DNA of 64,000 nucleotides from Melitaea cinxia (lineage: Eukaryota > Arthropoda > Insecta > Lepidoptera > Nymphalidae), in contig NC_059396.1 in assembly GCF_905220565.1 (NCBI RefSeq), positions 10,807,706-10,871,705 on the forward strand. The letters run 5' to 3'. The position numbers were made by a program, and so were the translations under genes. The notes beneath the pieces were generated by a model. That model had not been told where the DNA came from. It did not search any database and saw only the letters and a program-made list of their open reading frames with translations. The stretch's first letter is position 1; each line of letters opens with the position of its first letter. Shown in pieces: positions 7,496 to 19,595 of this stretch.

Positions 7496-10009
7496 CTCTT
7501 TATTTGATACAGTTAGAAGCTTGGTAGGCTTGGAAGCACGGTTTTTGTTACTAGTAAGATTTAGCGCATATTATATGAGTATTATCTTATTATCGTATCA
7601 TATCGTATTATATTATTATCTGTATTTTTTTTTCTAAACATTGTGGAACAGTAATAAATGCAATTTTTTTTTATATATGAGGATTCTGAACTAATGACTT
7701 ATCCCAAAGTTTTTGTTTTGTAATATCCTTGGGGATATCACCATTAGGACACCTTAACTTCTAGTTTTCTATCGTATCTGCAGCATCTGTATTTGGACTT
7801 AATTTGATTTTAAGATGTCGGAACATATATCCTTGATACTATGCACAGACAAGAAACAATATTTTAATAGTATTATATAATATTAAGATTATTTGAATTT
7901 AATTTTCTTTATTCACGAGTATTGTTTATAAAATATCAACTCCCCAATTTCTTCTTAAAATTAATATGAACGAATGAACTAAACATGCTTTACTAAACTT
8001 AAATTACTAAATATTTAATTTATATTTAAATTAATAAATATACTTTTGTAAAACGCTTATATGCCGATTTCTTTTAATAAATATTGGTGAAAATTTAAGC
8101 CGATAGTTTTTATTTGTCAAACAATATTTAATCAACACCCAACTCGAGTAATTTAAACAAATTTTTAGCCGGATATACTTAAGCTATTAAATTAACATCA
8201 CCGGCTTTACAAAGGTCCTTTCGCGAACCCATCAACTCTTCGCCCTTTTTGTGAGACAGAAGGGTTTTATTATTTTTTAAGTATACGCTCGTTTGCACGC
8301 GAATGGGCTACTTAACCACGAAGAGAAGCTCCCACTGAACCGCAGATTTCACCCCATACTAACTCTATTACGCAACTTTATGTTAAAGATAATAGTTCGA
8401 CCACGCTTTTTACATGTTTCTCTTATTGTTTGGTATGGAACACATTTTCTCAAAGCGAAAAAAATAATATTTACCTTACCTTTAATTCTTTAACAAGTCA
8501 CATTAAAATAGCTAACACTCTTAAGTATTGAAATAATTCATAAAAAGTAGTTTTTCTTTGTTGCATAGAATGGTAAATCAATGAGCGTTCGTATGTACAC
8601 ATATCAATGTAATACGCTTTGAAGACAGCAGTTGTTACCGGACATGTAGCGGACAGGTACGACACGGGATCGAATGCGGATCTAACATAAGACGTGACTT
8701 GGTTCCTGAGTAAGGCTCGCCAAGTCTTTGTGCGTCCTTTTTTGTTACATTCTATTTCATGTTCAAAAGGAAATATGAAAATATGTAAACTCGGTTAAAA
8801 CACTTTGCTTTACGTTTAATATAATAAAGAAGTCGAAATAAATATTTTATTTACCGAAAGCTCAAACATACATTAAACGAAATTTAAGACACAACCAACG
8901 CGAAAGCGTAAAGGAAATTCTTACTTCCTGACAATATCAACGCATGACCAATTCGTTTCACCCTCTATCAAATCTCATAATAGTAAAAGTATTATTATTT
9001 AATTATACAACTACAGTAAGTTTTTGCAAAGGTGTTTTTCATTTCATGTATACAATTTTTTAAAATTGACTATTGATGCATATTAGGACAAACCTAAAAT
9101 TATAACAACATGAAATAAATCAATAGTCGTCTAGAAGTCATAACAATAACTATCATGGTGTAATTTGTATTTATCAACCGTTAAAACGAAAAGAGCAGTC
9201 GCTCCGGAATCACTAATTTTCAACCCTCAAAGAGATTGTGCTGGCGGGTTGTGAGCGACAACGCATTTGATTCTTATTCATGGCGGGGGCGAGTCGACCG
9301 CGACCTAACGATTTGATAATGTATTCACTTGATAAAGCGGAAGGTGGTATTTCGCGAGTACCGCATTAAAAAACCAATTACAGCGTGACTAAATCGCGCC
9401 GCCGTTCTCGGCTATTTGTCAGACTCCAGGGGGATAAAAGTATATTTTAAATTTAATTTCACGCAATTTTAAAAATTGGGGGACAGCAGGAAATATTATT
9501 TTTTATTGAGTGCCGGTAACGAAGTTTATTAATCGAATGTTAGCCCATGATCTAGGGAGCTTATAAACGGTGGGTTGGAACTATTTAAAACTTATATTTT
9601 AGTTTAAACATATAAAACCCATAAAACGGATTTATTGACATTAAATTAGAGTATAATAACTTAAAGATGTATATTAACTTTATTCTGACCTATATAATAA
9701 GTATTATGTAAGATAAATATTATTTTTTTAATTTTATAAAATAATAGTTTCTAAGGTAGCAATTGGGGTTCAGTGTAACAAACAGTCGCCCTTAAACAAT
9801 AACGGCCGGAACAAACTGCGCTATAAAATATCACCAGTGAATAAATCAGTTTTGCTGTGATGCGCCCGTGTGCCACCCTCTACCTCTGTAACTATCGAAG
9901 ATTTATGCTCATTGAAAATAATTCTATAGATAAAATACATATTAATTATCAGTTGGATTTAATTGTCTAAGTTATTACTTAGTTTATGATTTAATAAGAC
10001 AAAAGTCTA
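7496..10009. other. AT-rich intergenic DNA with one GC-richer island
   Basis: No gene or RNA recognised. A GC-richer, non-repetitive-looking island lies at about 9180-9440 and could be a regulatory element. The rest is AT-rich with no clear structure. Confidence 0.4.
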
Positions 10010-10147
10010 ACGCCGAGTTGCACGACAAGAAATTAAAATTTAAGTAGTGATTAAACTAATTTAATCGCAAGAATTGTATGAAATTCTTGTGATTAAATTA
10101 GTTTAATCTCTACTTAAATTTTAAATTTGTTTCGTGCAACTCGGCGT
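10010..10147. mobile_element. Foldback MITE (138 bp)
   Basis: Nearly the whole segment is one imperfect palindrome. The outer arms begin ACGCCGAGTTGCACGA and end TCGTGCAACTCGGCGT in mirrored form, and the inner arms match over about 65 bases with a few differences. A TA lies at both borders, consistent with a Tc1/mariner-type MITE. It has no coding capacity. Confidence 0.7.
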
Positions 10148-12079
10148 AGGTCATTTTTGCTACTATTAATAAAAGATACGAGTACATCAACCAAGCATAT
10201 GACAATGTTGTTAAGATATAAACTACCTTTTCTGTTATTTTCTTATCAAAACTAATTTATATTACTTTAATTTTGTGAAATTCTCATTTGTAAAATATAC
10301 ATTTATCAAAGTAAAAATATTCACAAGGTACAAAGAGTAAAAATTAATCTTTTCACTATATCAAAATCGAACACGAGCAAATTTTTTATTACTTTAAAAC
10401 GATGTGCTGTCTGTGCTAAAACACAAAACTTTAACCCCAAGATAATAATAATACGTTCATGTACATTTTTTTCTAACAATAAGTAAATAATATATTATTA
10501 TTTTCATTCCGTAAAATGAAACCAATTGGCACACTTCGTAGACCACAATAAAGGAGACGTGAAGAGTGTAAGGCATGGGCAGAAATGCACCATCAGTATT
10601 CGAGGCACTGAGCGTGAAACAGCGGTGCGTGTGGCGCCCTCCGCACTGATTGAGCCGCGACAAGTTAAACCATTTGAAACAATTTAATAGAGATCAAAAA
10701 TTCAGAGCCCCACAACGCCCGCACTAACTTTTGAAGTTTTTCCCTCGCTAAAGGGATTATTGATGAACGGGAGCTGCAGGGGACATATTATAAGTTTTGT
10801 GGAGTTTTACAAAAATAATTTGTGGAGTTATACAAAAATAATTTGTGTGAACTTCATTAAAGAGCAGAAATAAAATATCTGTTATAAGTGGTACAATATA
10901 TTGTTCTATATATATTGTACCACTATATTTGTAAAATAATTAATCATTACATTATCTTATGTTCATTTGCTTTAGTTTTCAATTCTATGACAGTCTTCGT
11001 AAGGTACTTAGACATAATAAGTAGTAGTAAAAATAGAAAAAATAATTAAGTTTCTATATAATCCGAGTCCAACAACATATTAAACATTTTATCTAGTTTA
11101 ATTTGGTCCACCTTTATAATTAAAACAATAGAATTATAATGAAGGACATCATTTAAAAGTAAAATAAAATTTGGAGAATACAAAAAATAAATTTAAAAAA
11201 TCTTACTTGTAAATGTGTTACTAGTTTCTTAAATATTTGCCATTTGTTGCAGCAACTCAAAGAAATAAAGTCTAATTATATATAAACACAAATAAATAGT
11301 CATCATACACTAATATTTAAAAAAAAAACACGTAGTTTTAACTGAACCTTTATTGCTAGAGTAAAGCTCTATATTATTGAAGTTCCTGATCGAATTCATG
11401 TATCCACTCCACTTCTTAGCTGCAAGGCTATCAACGTAAATATCTGTAGCTTTCGAGTTTATTCCTAAGACACGGTGGTAACCGGACATATTTTTGAAAT
11501 TTCGATTCTAAATGTATAAGGCACAGGGTTGAAAAATTGCAATCAAATTGAAAATGAAACTCTGTCGTTCCAAAATAAGAGAATATGCGATTGCGATATG
11601 ATAGGATCAGGATTCACTGGAGCATGCCCGAGAAAGACGCTCCAAGAAACTTATAGAGGGCACCTCAGTGAAAACTAATACCATTCCACAGCATCTAGTG
11701 CTCCCTCAATCATAGTATTGACTTTTAATCCTAGGATATGAATAAATTTCTTTCATTCATTTACTACATAACTAATTCAATGTTTACAAAATTAGAAAAA
11801 TTATATAGCCGTATGTAGGTACCTAATTAACATTATTGCAAAACATAATCAAACGAACATAATTAATTCAACTCTTTTTCTTTCTAAATAACTCTAACCT
11901 TTAACCGTTTCAGACACATTGCTTAAATTATAAGCTAATACGATATAATTTTTACTATTAGGTAGTAAGTTATTGTTATTTTTAACCACATTATCAAAAT
12001 TTATTAAATGAAATTTTTTACCGTAGTTTTCGACATAAATACATATATACATATATACAAATAAATAAAATTGGATTGT
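10148..12079. other. AT-rich intergenic DNA
   Basis: No gene found. A hairpin at 10889-10923 has arms GTGGTACAATATAT and ATATATTGTACCAC. A short direct repeat near 10800-10850 has two copies of GTGGAGTTnTACAAAAATAA. The rest shows nothing I can name. Confidence 0.4.
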
Positions 12080-12320
12080 CTGTTTGTAATATTAAAATGA
12101 CCGCTTTTTACTAAATGCATATGGAAGTATTACACGGTAAATATATCAAAATAACATTTTTACAGTTTTTGTCTATCTGTCTGTCTGTTTGTTCCGGCTA
12201 ATCGCTGAAACTACTGGATCGATTTTAACGGGATTTTATAGCCGATGTAATAAGGAGTAACTTAAGCTGCTTTTATTTTCGAAATTTATTTATTTTATAA
12301 CTCAGCGAACTGAACAATAT
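12080..12320 (+). repeat. Dispersed repeat, family F
   Basis: Contains TTTTTACAGTTTTTGTCTAT, GTTTGTTCCGGCTAATCGCTG and a stretch about a spontaneously mutated 'final TAATAAGGAGTAACTTA' motif. An inverted copy lies at 51285-51560. It resembles 3' tails of lepidopteran LINEs; the parent element was not identified. Confidence 0.6.
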
Positions 12321-12322
12321 TT

Positions 12323-12751
12323 TTTTTAATATGTACGATTTTATTTTTGTGTACCCACACATTAGGAATTCTAAACATTTTTGAATATCATATCAAAAAT
12401 TGACCGCTCCAGCGGGATTCGAACCCGCGTCTCCGACTGACCGTGTCGGCGCTCTAGCCAATTAAGCTATGGAACGATGTACCCGCTAGAGCGAAATTTT
12501 TGATATGATGATTTTTTATTTTCGGTTTAAGCGAACCGTGGCGCCGTCTATAGTGAGTTCTTTACAGAGACCCGTAACTATTCAAAGTTTCATATTACAA
12601 TGAAAATCTTTGACAGGAGACGACACCATGCTATTTTTAATATGTACGATTTTATTTTTGTGTACCCACACATTAGGAATTCTAAACATTTTTGAATATC
12701 ATATCAAAAATCCTGTGTGTCGTCTCCTGTCAAAGATTTTCATTGTAATAT
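12323..12751. repeat. Composite element: 78-bp direct repeats, 35-bp inverted repeats, tRNA-like core
   Basis: A 78-bp sequence at 12323-12400 recurs without a visible difference at 12634-12711. Directly after the first copy is a tRNA-like sequence on the minus strand. The second copy is bracketed by a perfect 35-bp inverted repeat (12592-12626 and 12717-12751). A second imperfect inverted repeat of about 28 bases surrounds the tRNA-like core (12387-12416 and 12482-12509). The repeat identity suggests a recent duplication or a nested foldback element. Confidence 0.75.
12404..12476 (-). tRNA. tRNA-like cloverleaf (anticodon-loop GGT), probably tRNA-derived
   Basis: Read on the minus strand it folds as a tRNA. 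Acceptor CGTTCCA pairs with TGGAGCG (one G-T), D stem GCTT with GAGC, anticodon stem CCGAC with GTCGG around loop ACGGTCA, and T arm GCGGG-TTCGAAT-CCCGC. A-box-like TAGCTTAATTGG and B-box GGTTCGAATCC are present. The anticodon would be GGT (Thr), but position 33 is C instead of the near-universal U. That, and its place inside a repeat, favour a tRNA-derived element over a working tRNA gene. Confidence 0.45.
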
Positions 12752-13534
12752 ATTACTATACTACTTTTTTACAGTTAGAACAATAATGATCAACAAATAC
12801 GCCATTTAAAATTATAATCATCTATCACACCAATAAATACACACAGGCAGACGCATACAAATAGATACATTTTTTCTAGTTACAAAGAAATTACTTATTT
12901 TAAATTCACGAAGAGTCAAATGACTTATAGTTAGAGAAGAGATATATGATCATACGCAGTACACTCATTTGGGACAAAAGGAATTACGACCGAGACTAGC
13001 TTATTCAAAACATTAAAAAATAAACTATACTTCCTGTGACAATCGCTATACGTGTAAAATCGTCATTTTACAGCAAGGATTTTTTTTTTTTCAATAAATT
13101 CAAATTTTAAAAAAGTGAGGTCAACTGAAATATTTTCTTTTGTAGAGTAAAATAATCTAGAGTATAATAATCTTTCAATATAAATTTAATATTTTTTTTC
13201 GTAAATATTTTATTTCAGAAGTAATTTTACGAAAAAAAACTTTAGGTGTATCTAATTTCACAAGTATTAAGTGCTAAAATTGTGTCATAAATGATAATTG
13301 CTCGTTGTTGTTTCAGCGACGGTACGCCTCCGTGTATTTCTATATAGCTCTAAACGAAAGAAAGCCATTTTATTAACACTTTGTATATGTAAAGGTGAAT
13401 ATATTGAATCACACAATTAATTTTCAGTACATTTTTTTTTAACCTAAAACACTTTCATAAACTGATAAAATTCAGGTAAATTATAACTATTTATTATATT
13501 ATAATTTTAATTTATTATATTATAATGACGTGTG
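12752..13534. other. AT-rich intergenic DNA
   Basis: No gene, RNA or clear repeat recognised. Confidence 0.4.
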
Positions 13535-13880
13535 GTGTCGGCCGAGTAGAATAGCAGCAGCTTTCTTCCCGTGGGGGTCGTAAAAGGCGACCGAGGGATA
13601 AACTTGGCTCAAAATCATCAGGGTCCGGAGAAGGAAAACTTCATTTGAAACCTGGAATGGGTCTCCGTCAAGCATTCGTGGCATAGCTCTAAAATACGAA
13701 AGACTCCTGCAGCCGAACTGGCTTCACACGTATCGACTCGTCGTTCCTGTGGGCCTAGCCAGTGAGGTCGAGAGGGTAGCGCCGAGCTTAGGCAACTCTG
13801 CGTTTCCCTGAAGAGTGTCCTAGGCAACACAGTGTCTGTCTGACACTGTCTACATCATCTATAATAGACGGACTAAGGCG
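13535..13880. repeat. GC-richer dispersed repeat, family C
   Basis: Contains CTTCCCGTGGGGGTCGTAAA and AGGCGACCGAGGGATAAAC. These are close to the CTTCCCGTGGGTGTCGTAAG motif of family B (53280 and elsewhere). Probably a decayed LINE-derived segment. The minus-strand ORF inside it is not credible as a gene. Confidence 0.5.
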
Positions 13881-14978
13881 AATGATTATATTATAATTAT
13901 AACTTAGGTAAATTATATATTTTTTTAATAATTATGAAAAAAAATCTACTAAAATGATTTTCGTCTACCAACTTACCTTTAAAATTAAATATTTACCAAA
14001 AAAAACTTTAACGTATATTGTAAGAGAGCATTCTACTCTACAAAAGAAGATACTCAGATTGAACATAGCCCACTTAGTTCACGATCAGCATCATCAAACA
14101 GGCATTAAAATAATACATATATCTTATGAGTAACACTTATAAAGAAGAAAATTTTTATAGAACGGTTATATTAAAGTACTCGTAGATCTCACAAATTGAA
14201 AAAAAAAACTAAGGTAAAATTAAGAACTGAACAAAAGCATAAAACATCTTTCCCAGGATTATTGCAAAGTATAATGGAGCAGAACCTCTTCCCCAGCCGG
14301 CTCATCCGATAAGCACAACCGACCGGAACGTCGTACCCCTCTTGCATCAATCGCACTATTGATTGTCACTGAAAACTTATAGCTCCTGCTTAAATCTAAA
14401 AAAATGATCCATACACCTCGACACAAATGTACTGATGGTGACGCGATACAAAAAACTTTACGACAGTCATAGATGAAACTGAGTTTATTGCCGTCATAAA
14501 TATTATATTTTTATTGTATTCAATACCACTGCGACATTGTGGATACCTTTGTAAGACTTTGATAAAATAAGTATGGCTTTTGATATTCAATTTTTGGACA
14601 AATTATGTAGGCATGTGTTTTTTTTTTTTAATTGTAGTCTATCATAATTATTATTTTCATTTTCTGAGTAATTGACTGACATTGCCTGACAACGCTTAAC
14701 AATATCTAAAAAAAATATCCAATCGGAAATTATCGATCACAATGATCGATATTATATTATTATTAAATATTATATATTAGATTTTTCCGGCAATTTTCCA
14801 GTTATTTACGCAATTTTCTTAATTTTTCATCCCATAAGAACTCTACAAAGTATAAGAAAGGTTTGAAAAAATTCGGCTAAAGTTGGATCAGCCGCACTAA
14901 ATTTAGTGCTTAACAATACATTGACGATACATTTTTATTTATTAAAATAAACAAAGAATAGACAAACCTGTCGGAAAT

Positions 14979-14980
<2 letters not shown>
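13881..14980. other. AT-rich intergenic DNA
   Basis: No gene recognised. A small inverted repeat (ATCGATCA with TGATCGAT) lies near 14735-14752. Nothing else stands out. Confidence 0.4.

Positions 14981-15048
<68 letters not shown>
14981..15048. repeat. (AT)n microsatellite
   Basis: 34 uninterrupted AT dinucleotides abutting a family-E repeat. Confidence 0.97.
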
Positions 15049-15051
<3 letters not shown>

Positions 15052-15300
15052 TTTATACAACTAGGTTGCCAACCAAGCGTACAGCGACCTGATGATATGC
15101 GATTACCGTAGGTTATAGCCTGCAACACCAGAAGCATCGCAAGCGCGTTGCTAACCCTATCCCTAATTCCACTCAGGAGTTCTGATCACCTTACTCACCA
15201 ACATGAATAAAACACTGCTTGAAAGCAGTATTATTTAGTTGTGATCTGTAAGGTACTACCCCAGTTCGGCTGCTCCATATATCGAGCAGGAAATTTCCTG
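15049..15300. repeat. Dispersed repeat, family E
   Basis: Shares AACAAGCGTAC, GATATGCGATTACCGTAG-like and CAATACTGCTTGAAA-like motifs with 33215-33420. A degenerate inverted copy lies at about 36420-36640. A common lepidopteran-type interspersed repeat with no coding capacity seen. Confidence 0.65.
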
Positions 15301-15722
15301 ATGTGCCCTAACTCAGTTAAGATTATAAGACAATCACTCACGAAATCAATTCACTTTTATAATATTAGATAATTTTATATTTACTCATCACAACAGATTA
15401 TAAAGATTTACAAAGATAAAATAAAAAACGATTGTGCTTTAGACCACACGACTGAAGTAAAAATTCTTTAGCTCCATCTAACTTTATCTTTCTCTCAATT
15501 TCCGTTCGCCTCGCTCGATCATAACGCTCTCGTCACGCATTCACCAGCCCAAGCGTGCGTGAAGAAATTTTACTTCAATAAAACTTTAGTAAAAAATAAG
15601 CCAAAACAGCCATACACAGACACAGGTATGAAACATTTATGTTAAGCTTAGGTAGTGATGATGAGAAGTTCAATGCGTTCATTTAAAAGTTCATGTCGTG
15701 CTCGACGATAAAAAAATCCACC
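15301..15722. other. Intergenic DNA
   Basis: No gene recognised. The segment near 15420-15600 shares wording (CGCTCTCGTCAC..TTCACCAGC) with 20220-20280, so it is probably part of another dispersed repeat. Confidence 0.35.
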
Positions 15723-15730
15723 ACTAGATA

Positions 15731-15929
15731 TAGGGTTGCCAGATTCAAGCATGTCATTTCCGGGACAATTCGAGGATTACGAATTCGGTCGGTTGAAATA
15801 ATATACGAAAATTGATAATATATAATTAGTAGTATTCGAAACCCGGGACAGTCAACTATAATCCTGGACACGGAACAAGACACGTAATTCCGGGACAATC
15901 CCGGATTTCCCGGCTATCTGGCAACCCTA
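15731..15929. mobile_element. hAT-type MITE (199 bp) with 8-bp target duplication
   Basis: Terminal inverted repeats TAGGGTTGCCAGAT (left) and ATCTGGCAACCCTA (right). An exact 8-bp target duplication ACTAGATA flanks it at 15723-15730 and 15930-15937. Both are hAT traits. The interior has repeated CCGGGACA motifs and no transposase, so it is non-autonomous. Confidence 0.88.
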
Positions 15930-15937
15930 ACTAGATA

Positions 15938-18900
15938 ACCTATATGCCTCTTGAAAAATTCTAAGGCCCGACAATCCTTCTTATGGCTAGTATAGTTGTT
16001 TGAACAGAAGTGATACTTTTAGAGTTGGGCTCACGCTGGTGATGGAATATGCATAGACACCATACAATTGCGGTTTCAAATTCGAGTTAGTTTTTGAATT
16101 TTCATGTACCTACCTAATAAATTTATCAAGTAAAGAAACCCACAGTTTTAATAAATTAGCCTTCTACGAGTATATATCACCGTCATAATAATAGAATATA
16201 GTAGTAGCAACAGAATCCATATAGCATTTTTACAGTAGGTATATGCATATAAATGTTGATATAGTATCTACATATACATAATAGAAATGGTGTGTGTGAA
16301 ATACAAAGTATCAAAATAATTATGTATATATAAAGCAATGTAACAAAAAGATAATTGCCATTAATATTGAAATCATTCCATTCAATTGAAACTAGAATTA
16401 AACTACTAGGTACTAGGTACTAGGTAAATTTCTATATGATATTACTCAAATCAGCATCTTTCTAAAGCCTTTTCTTACGATATATAGCACAGTACCTACG
16501 AAGCTATAGTATAGATTTCACACACTCAAATGTTGTTATGTATATAAAATTATTGTAACGGTATTGTGTGAATAATTAATGCGCGAATATGTTTATGTTA
16601 CTTAATAAATAATATGACAACTAACCATATTTTTCATTTTCATATTTTATAGTAGGTCACAATTTAGATTCCAACGCTCGACAAAGGCAAATATTTTGTA
16701 CCTATACGTTATACGACCACTCATTCTATAAAAGACCTGTAAAAGGTAAAAAGAAATCTTAAAAACTATACATATATATACAAAGAACTTTATGGAGCTA
16801 CTCCATAAAGTTCATACGAGCTTGCTTTACAAATAGGAATATAGTGCACGCCATAATTCGATTCATATTCATCGAAGTAAAATAATCTCAAGATTGATTC
16901 TGTTCGCAATCTTCGTCTTCGTTTGATTAAATTTTACGAAGATATTTCGAAGTTTGCATCGATTTGGTTGTAATGGCCACCTTTGACAAGTCTCAATCCT
17001 TTTGAAGAAAGCGTATTAAATTCGAATTCAGTCGGAGATTTAGTGGCGAGCCCAAGGGGATTATATTTTTGTAATATAAAATAAACACAATCATGACTAA
17101 TCGGATCTCATCAAATGGCCGGTCATTTGGTGGAACGACCGTCAATCTAAGAATGTCCCCGTGACTATCTAAAGTATTGAGATAATAGGAGAGGGGATCG
17201 GCACGAGAGTCGGGCTACAGGCGAGGGCAGTCGGGAATAATGTAAGTGTCCGGGGTGACATTTGCACCGAACTGCCGGCGACCTCTGCCTCTTACTTATG
17301 CGGTTTTTAATATTTTTATTGTAATGGCTTTGGTCACTTCAGCACAGGAGTGGTATGGACAGTCAACTTTTTAAAAAACTTACGCTTGTGTTTAAAGAAG
17401 AACCTTTTCCCGAACTTGGTACCGCAAATGATTCTACTATATGAGAGAGACAAAGTTAGTTACATAGAGTTGGCATTTTGACTGATATAAGAAAGAAATA
17501 TGTGTAGACAAATATATTTCAATATGTACTAACTTATTATAGTTCAATTTGTAAGCTTTTTTGATAAAGATTATTCCGAGTAGAAGTGCGTTTAGCTAAC
17601 AAATATAAAGATTATTACTGTGCTTGCTTAATAGTTAATTTAAATTTAACGTGAAATAAAAAAATTAAGAACTGTCCAAGAAGTCTCGGAAGAATTTTAG
17701 TATTTCCGTATTCCGAGGTAAAGGCTATAAGAAAACGTGTAAAAAACAGCTGTGGTGAGTTTCCCGACACCCTCGCGGTCACTATTATTGGTAGCTCGAC
17801 AGCGGTCGCCGTGTAACTGCCCATAAACCATTCCGTGGTGGCATCGATACATATCACCAAATTTATTAAAATTACTTATAATATATCTAATATTTTATTA
17901 CTTTTATCTTCGAACAACGCATTAAGTACTACCGATAGACACATACTTTCTTAGAATGAGTTCCAAGCTTAAAGTAATAGATGTCAGATGAAATGAAATC
18001 TGTCGTTGTTCATTTATGATAAAGGAGTTGTGTTATTAAAATGTAGCCGAGCATCAGGAGCAAGGACGTCGGGCTGGAAGTCCGGGAGGTCGAGGCGTCT
18101 CCGCGCCGGCTGCGACCGCGACACGATCTGATTTATTACCCGAACAGCAGTATTTTATTCGGCGGGCGCCTCAAGAAAACTATAAGTTTCCGTTCGGTAG
18201 GACCAGGGGAGTAGCCCAGTAAATATTGTCTCCGCTCACTGCATCGATACTTATAGACAGATATCAATATTTATTACACTGCGTTTGGAGATAATTCGTT
18301 AATGGATTGGGATTTATAAGATTGACTTTATTAATCGAAGTTTAACATAGTAACTCTATAAATAATAAGCGTGTATATGGATACACGCTTATAATAGCAT
18401 GGGCTAACGAGTCTTATTACTCGCGTAACATTTTATTTAATGAATAATCTTTTATTACTTATGGCCAGTTACATAATTAAGCTAAACCCTATGTTATTGA
18501 GCAATTCTAAATAAATCTATCTGTGATTTTATTATTAAAGTACGTTTTACGTTGACAATTCTTTAATTTCCTTGTTTCATCAAAATTTACTTAGCTTAGT
18601 AATAAACAGTTTATTGTTGTAAATTTTTTAAACGTTTCTTTAACTCGAGAATATTAAATTCCAAATAATTTCCGATCCTTATCATTCTGACACTTTATTC
18701 AAACGCTAGAGATGGCAGACGTTCAAAATGAAGGCAATTTTCCCGTCAACTTACACTATGCCCTCGGCACAATACAAAATATAATAACATAAAAGATTTT
18801 GAAAGATTTACAGATACCGATAAAACTCAGAAATAAATATGTTTAGTAATGCATCTTATATTAATATAGTAATAATTTTCTGCTAACTGGCTTGAAAGAT

Positions 18901-19131
18901 TAATTTGCATTAGAGCACACGTTTATCAAGAAAATATCAACGAGGATAACACTGTTAGTGTTTTATAAATTTTCTGTTTATTTTGTGTGGTAATGTTGAT
19001 TATGATACCATAAAATATTCTTGGGCTTATTATATTAACGTTGTAATTATACCTTTGGAAAATTCCTTATAAAAATGCTATTATAGAAAATTTATATTCA
19101 TTTAAGGTATTTCAATATTTTAGTTATTATT
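15938..19131. other. Intergenic DNA with GC-rich islands and two perfect hairpins
   Basis: No gene recognised. GC-richer, non-repetitive-looking islands lie at about 16840-17330, 17740-17840 and 18000-18250. Perfect hairpins: 16785-16813 (13-bp arms GAACTTTATGGAG and CTCCATAAAGTTC, loop CTA) and 18365-18392 (12-bp arms ATAAGCGTGTAT and ATACACGCTTAT, loop ATGG). These could be regulatory or small foldback elements. Confidence 0.4.
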
Positions 19132-19595
19132 TTTTAACTGACTTCAAAAATAGAAGGAGGTTACCCAATTCGACCGTATATATGTTTTTTTTATGTATGT
19201 TCGGGGATAACTCCGTCGTTTATGCACCGATTTCGATTACTCTTTTTTTGTTGGAAAGGAGATATCCCTAGTTTGGTATCATGATAAGGAAACCAGGATC
19301 TGATGATGGGATTCCAGAGAAATCGAGGGAAACTCTCGAAAATCCGCATAACTTTTTACTGGGTGTACCGATTTTGATGATTTTTAATTCAATCGAAAGC
19401 CGATGTTTATCATGTGGTCACATTTAAATTTCATTGAGATCTGATTACAACTTTTGGAGTAATCTTTGATAATGCGTATTTCCTTGACTATTTTTTCGTC
19501 TACCTACGTTGTATTACTTGTCGATATAATTGAAGTCGGTTTAAGGAGGAGGTTCTCAATTCGACTGTATTTTTTAAGCCTTATAATATCAGCAA
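19132..19595 (-). repeat. Dispersed repeat, family A, copy 1
   Basis: Reverse-oriented copy of a family with at least seven copies in the window. Typical parts are the GACTTCAAAAA..AGGAGGTTA end, ATGATAAGGAAACCAGGATC, TACCGATTTTGATGAT and the ATTGAAGTCGGTTT end. Confidence 0.8.

Noticed and set aside
12404..12476. A functional threonine tRNA gene
   Set aside because: The fold is good, but the base before the anticodon is C rather than U and it sits inside a repeated structure, so it is called tRNA-like only.
14910..15137. 75-codon ORF across the AT microsatellite
   Set aside because: Its core is a Tyr-Ile repeat from (AT)n; it is not a gene.
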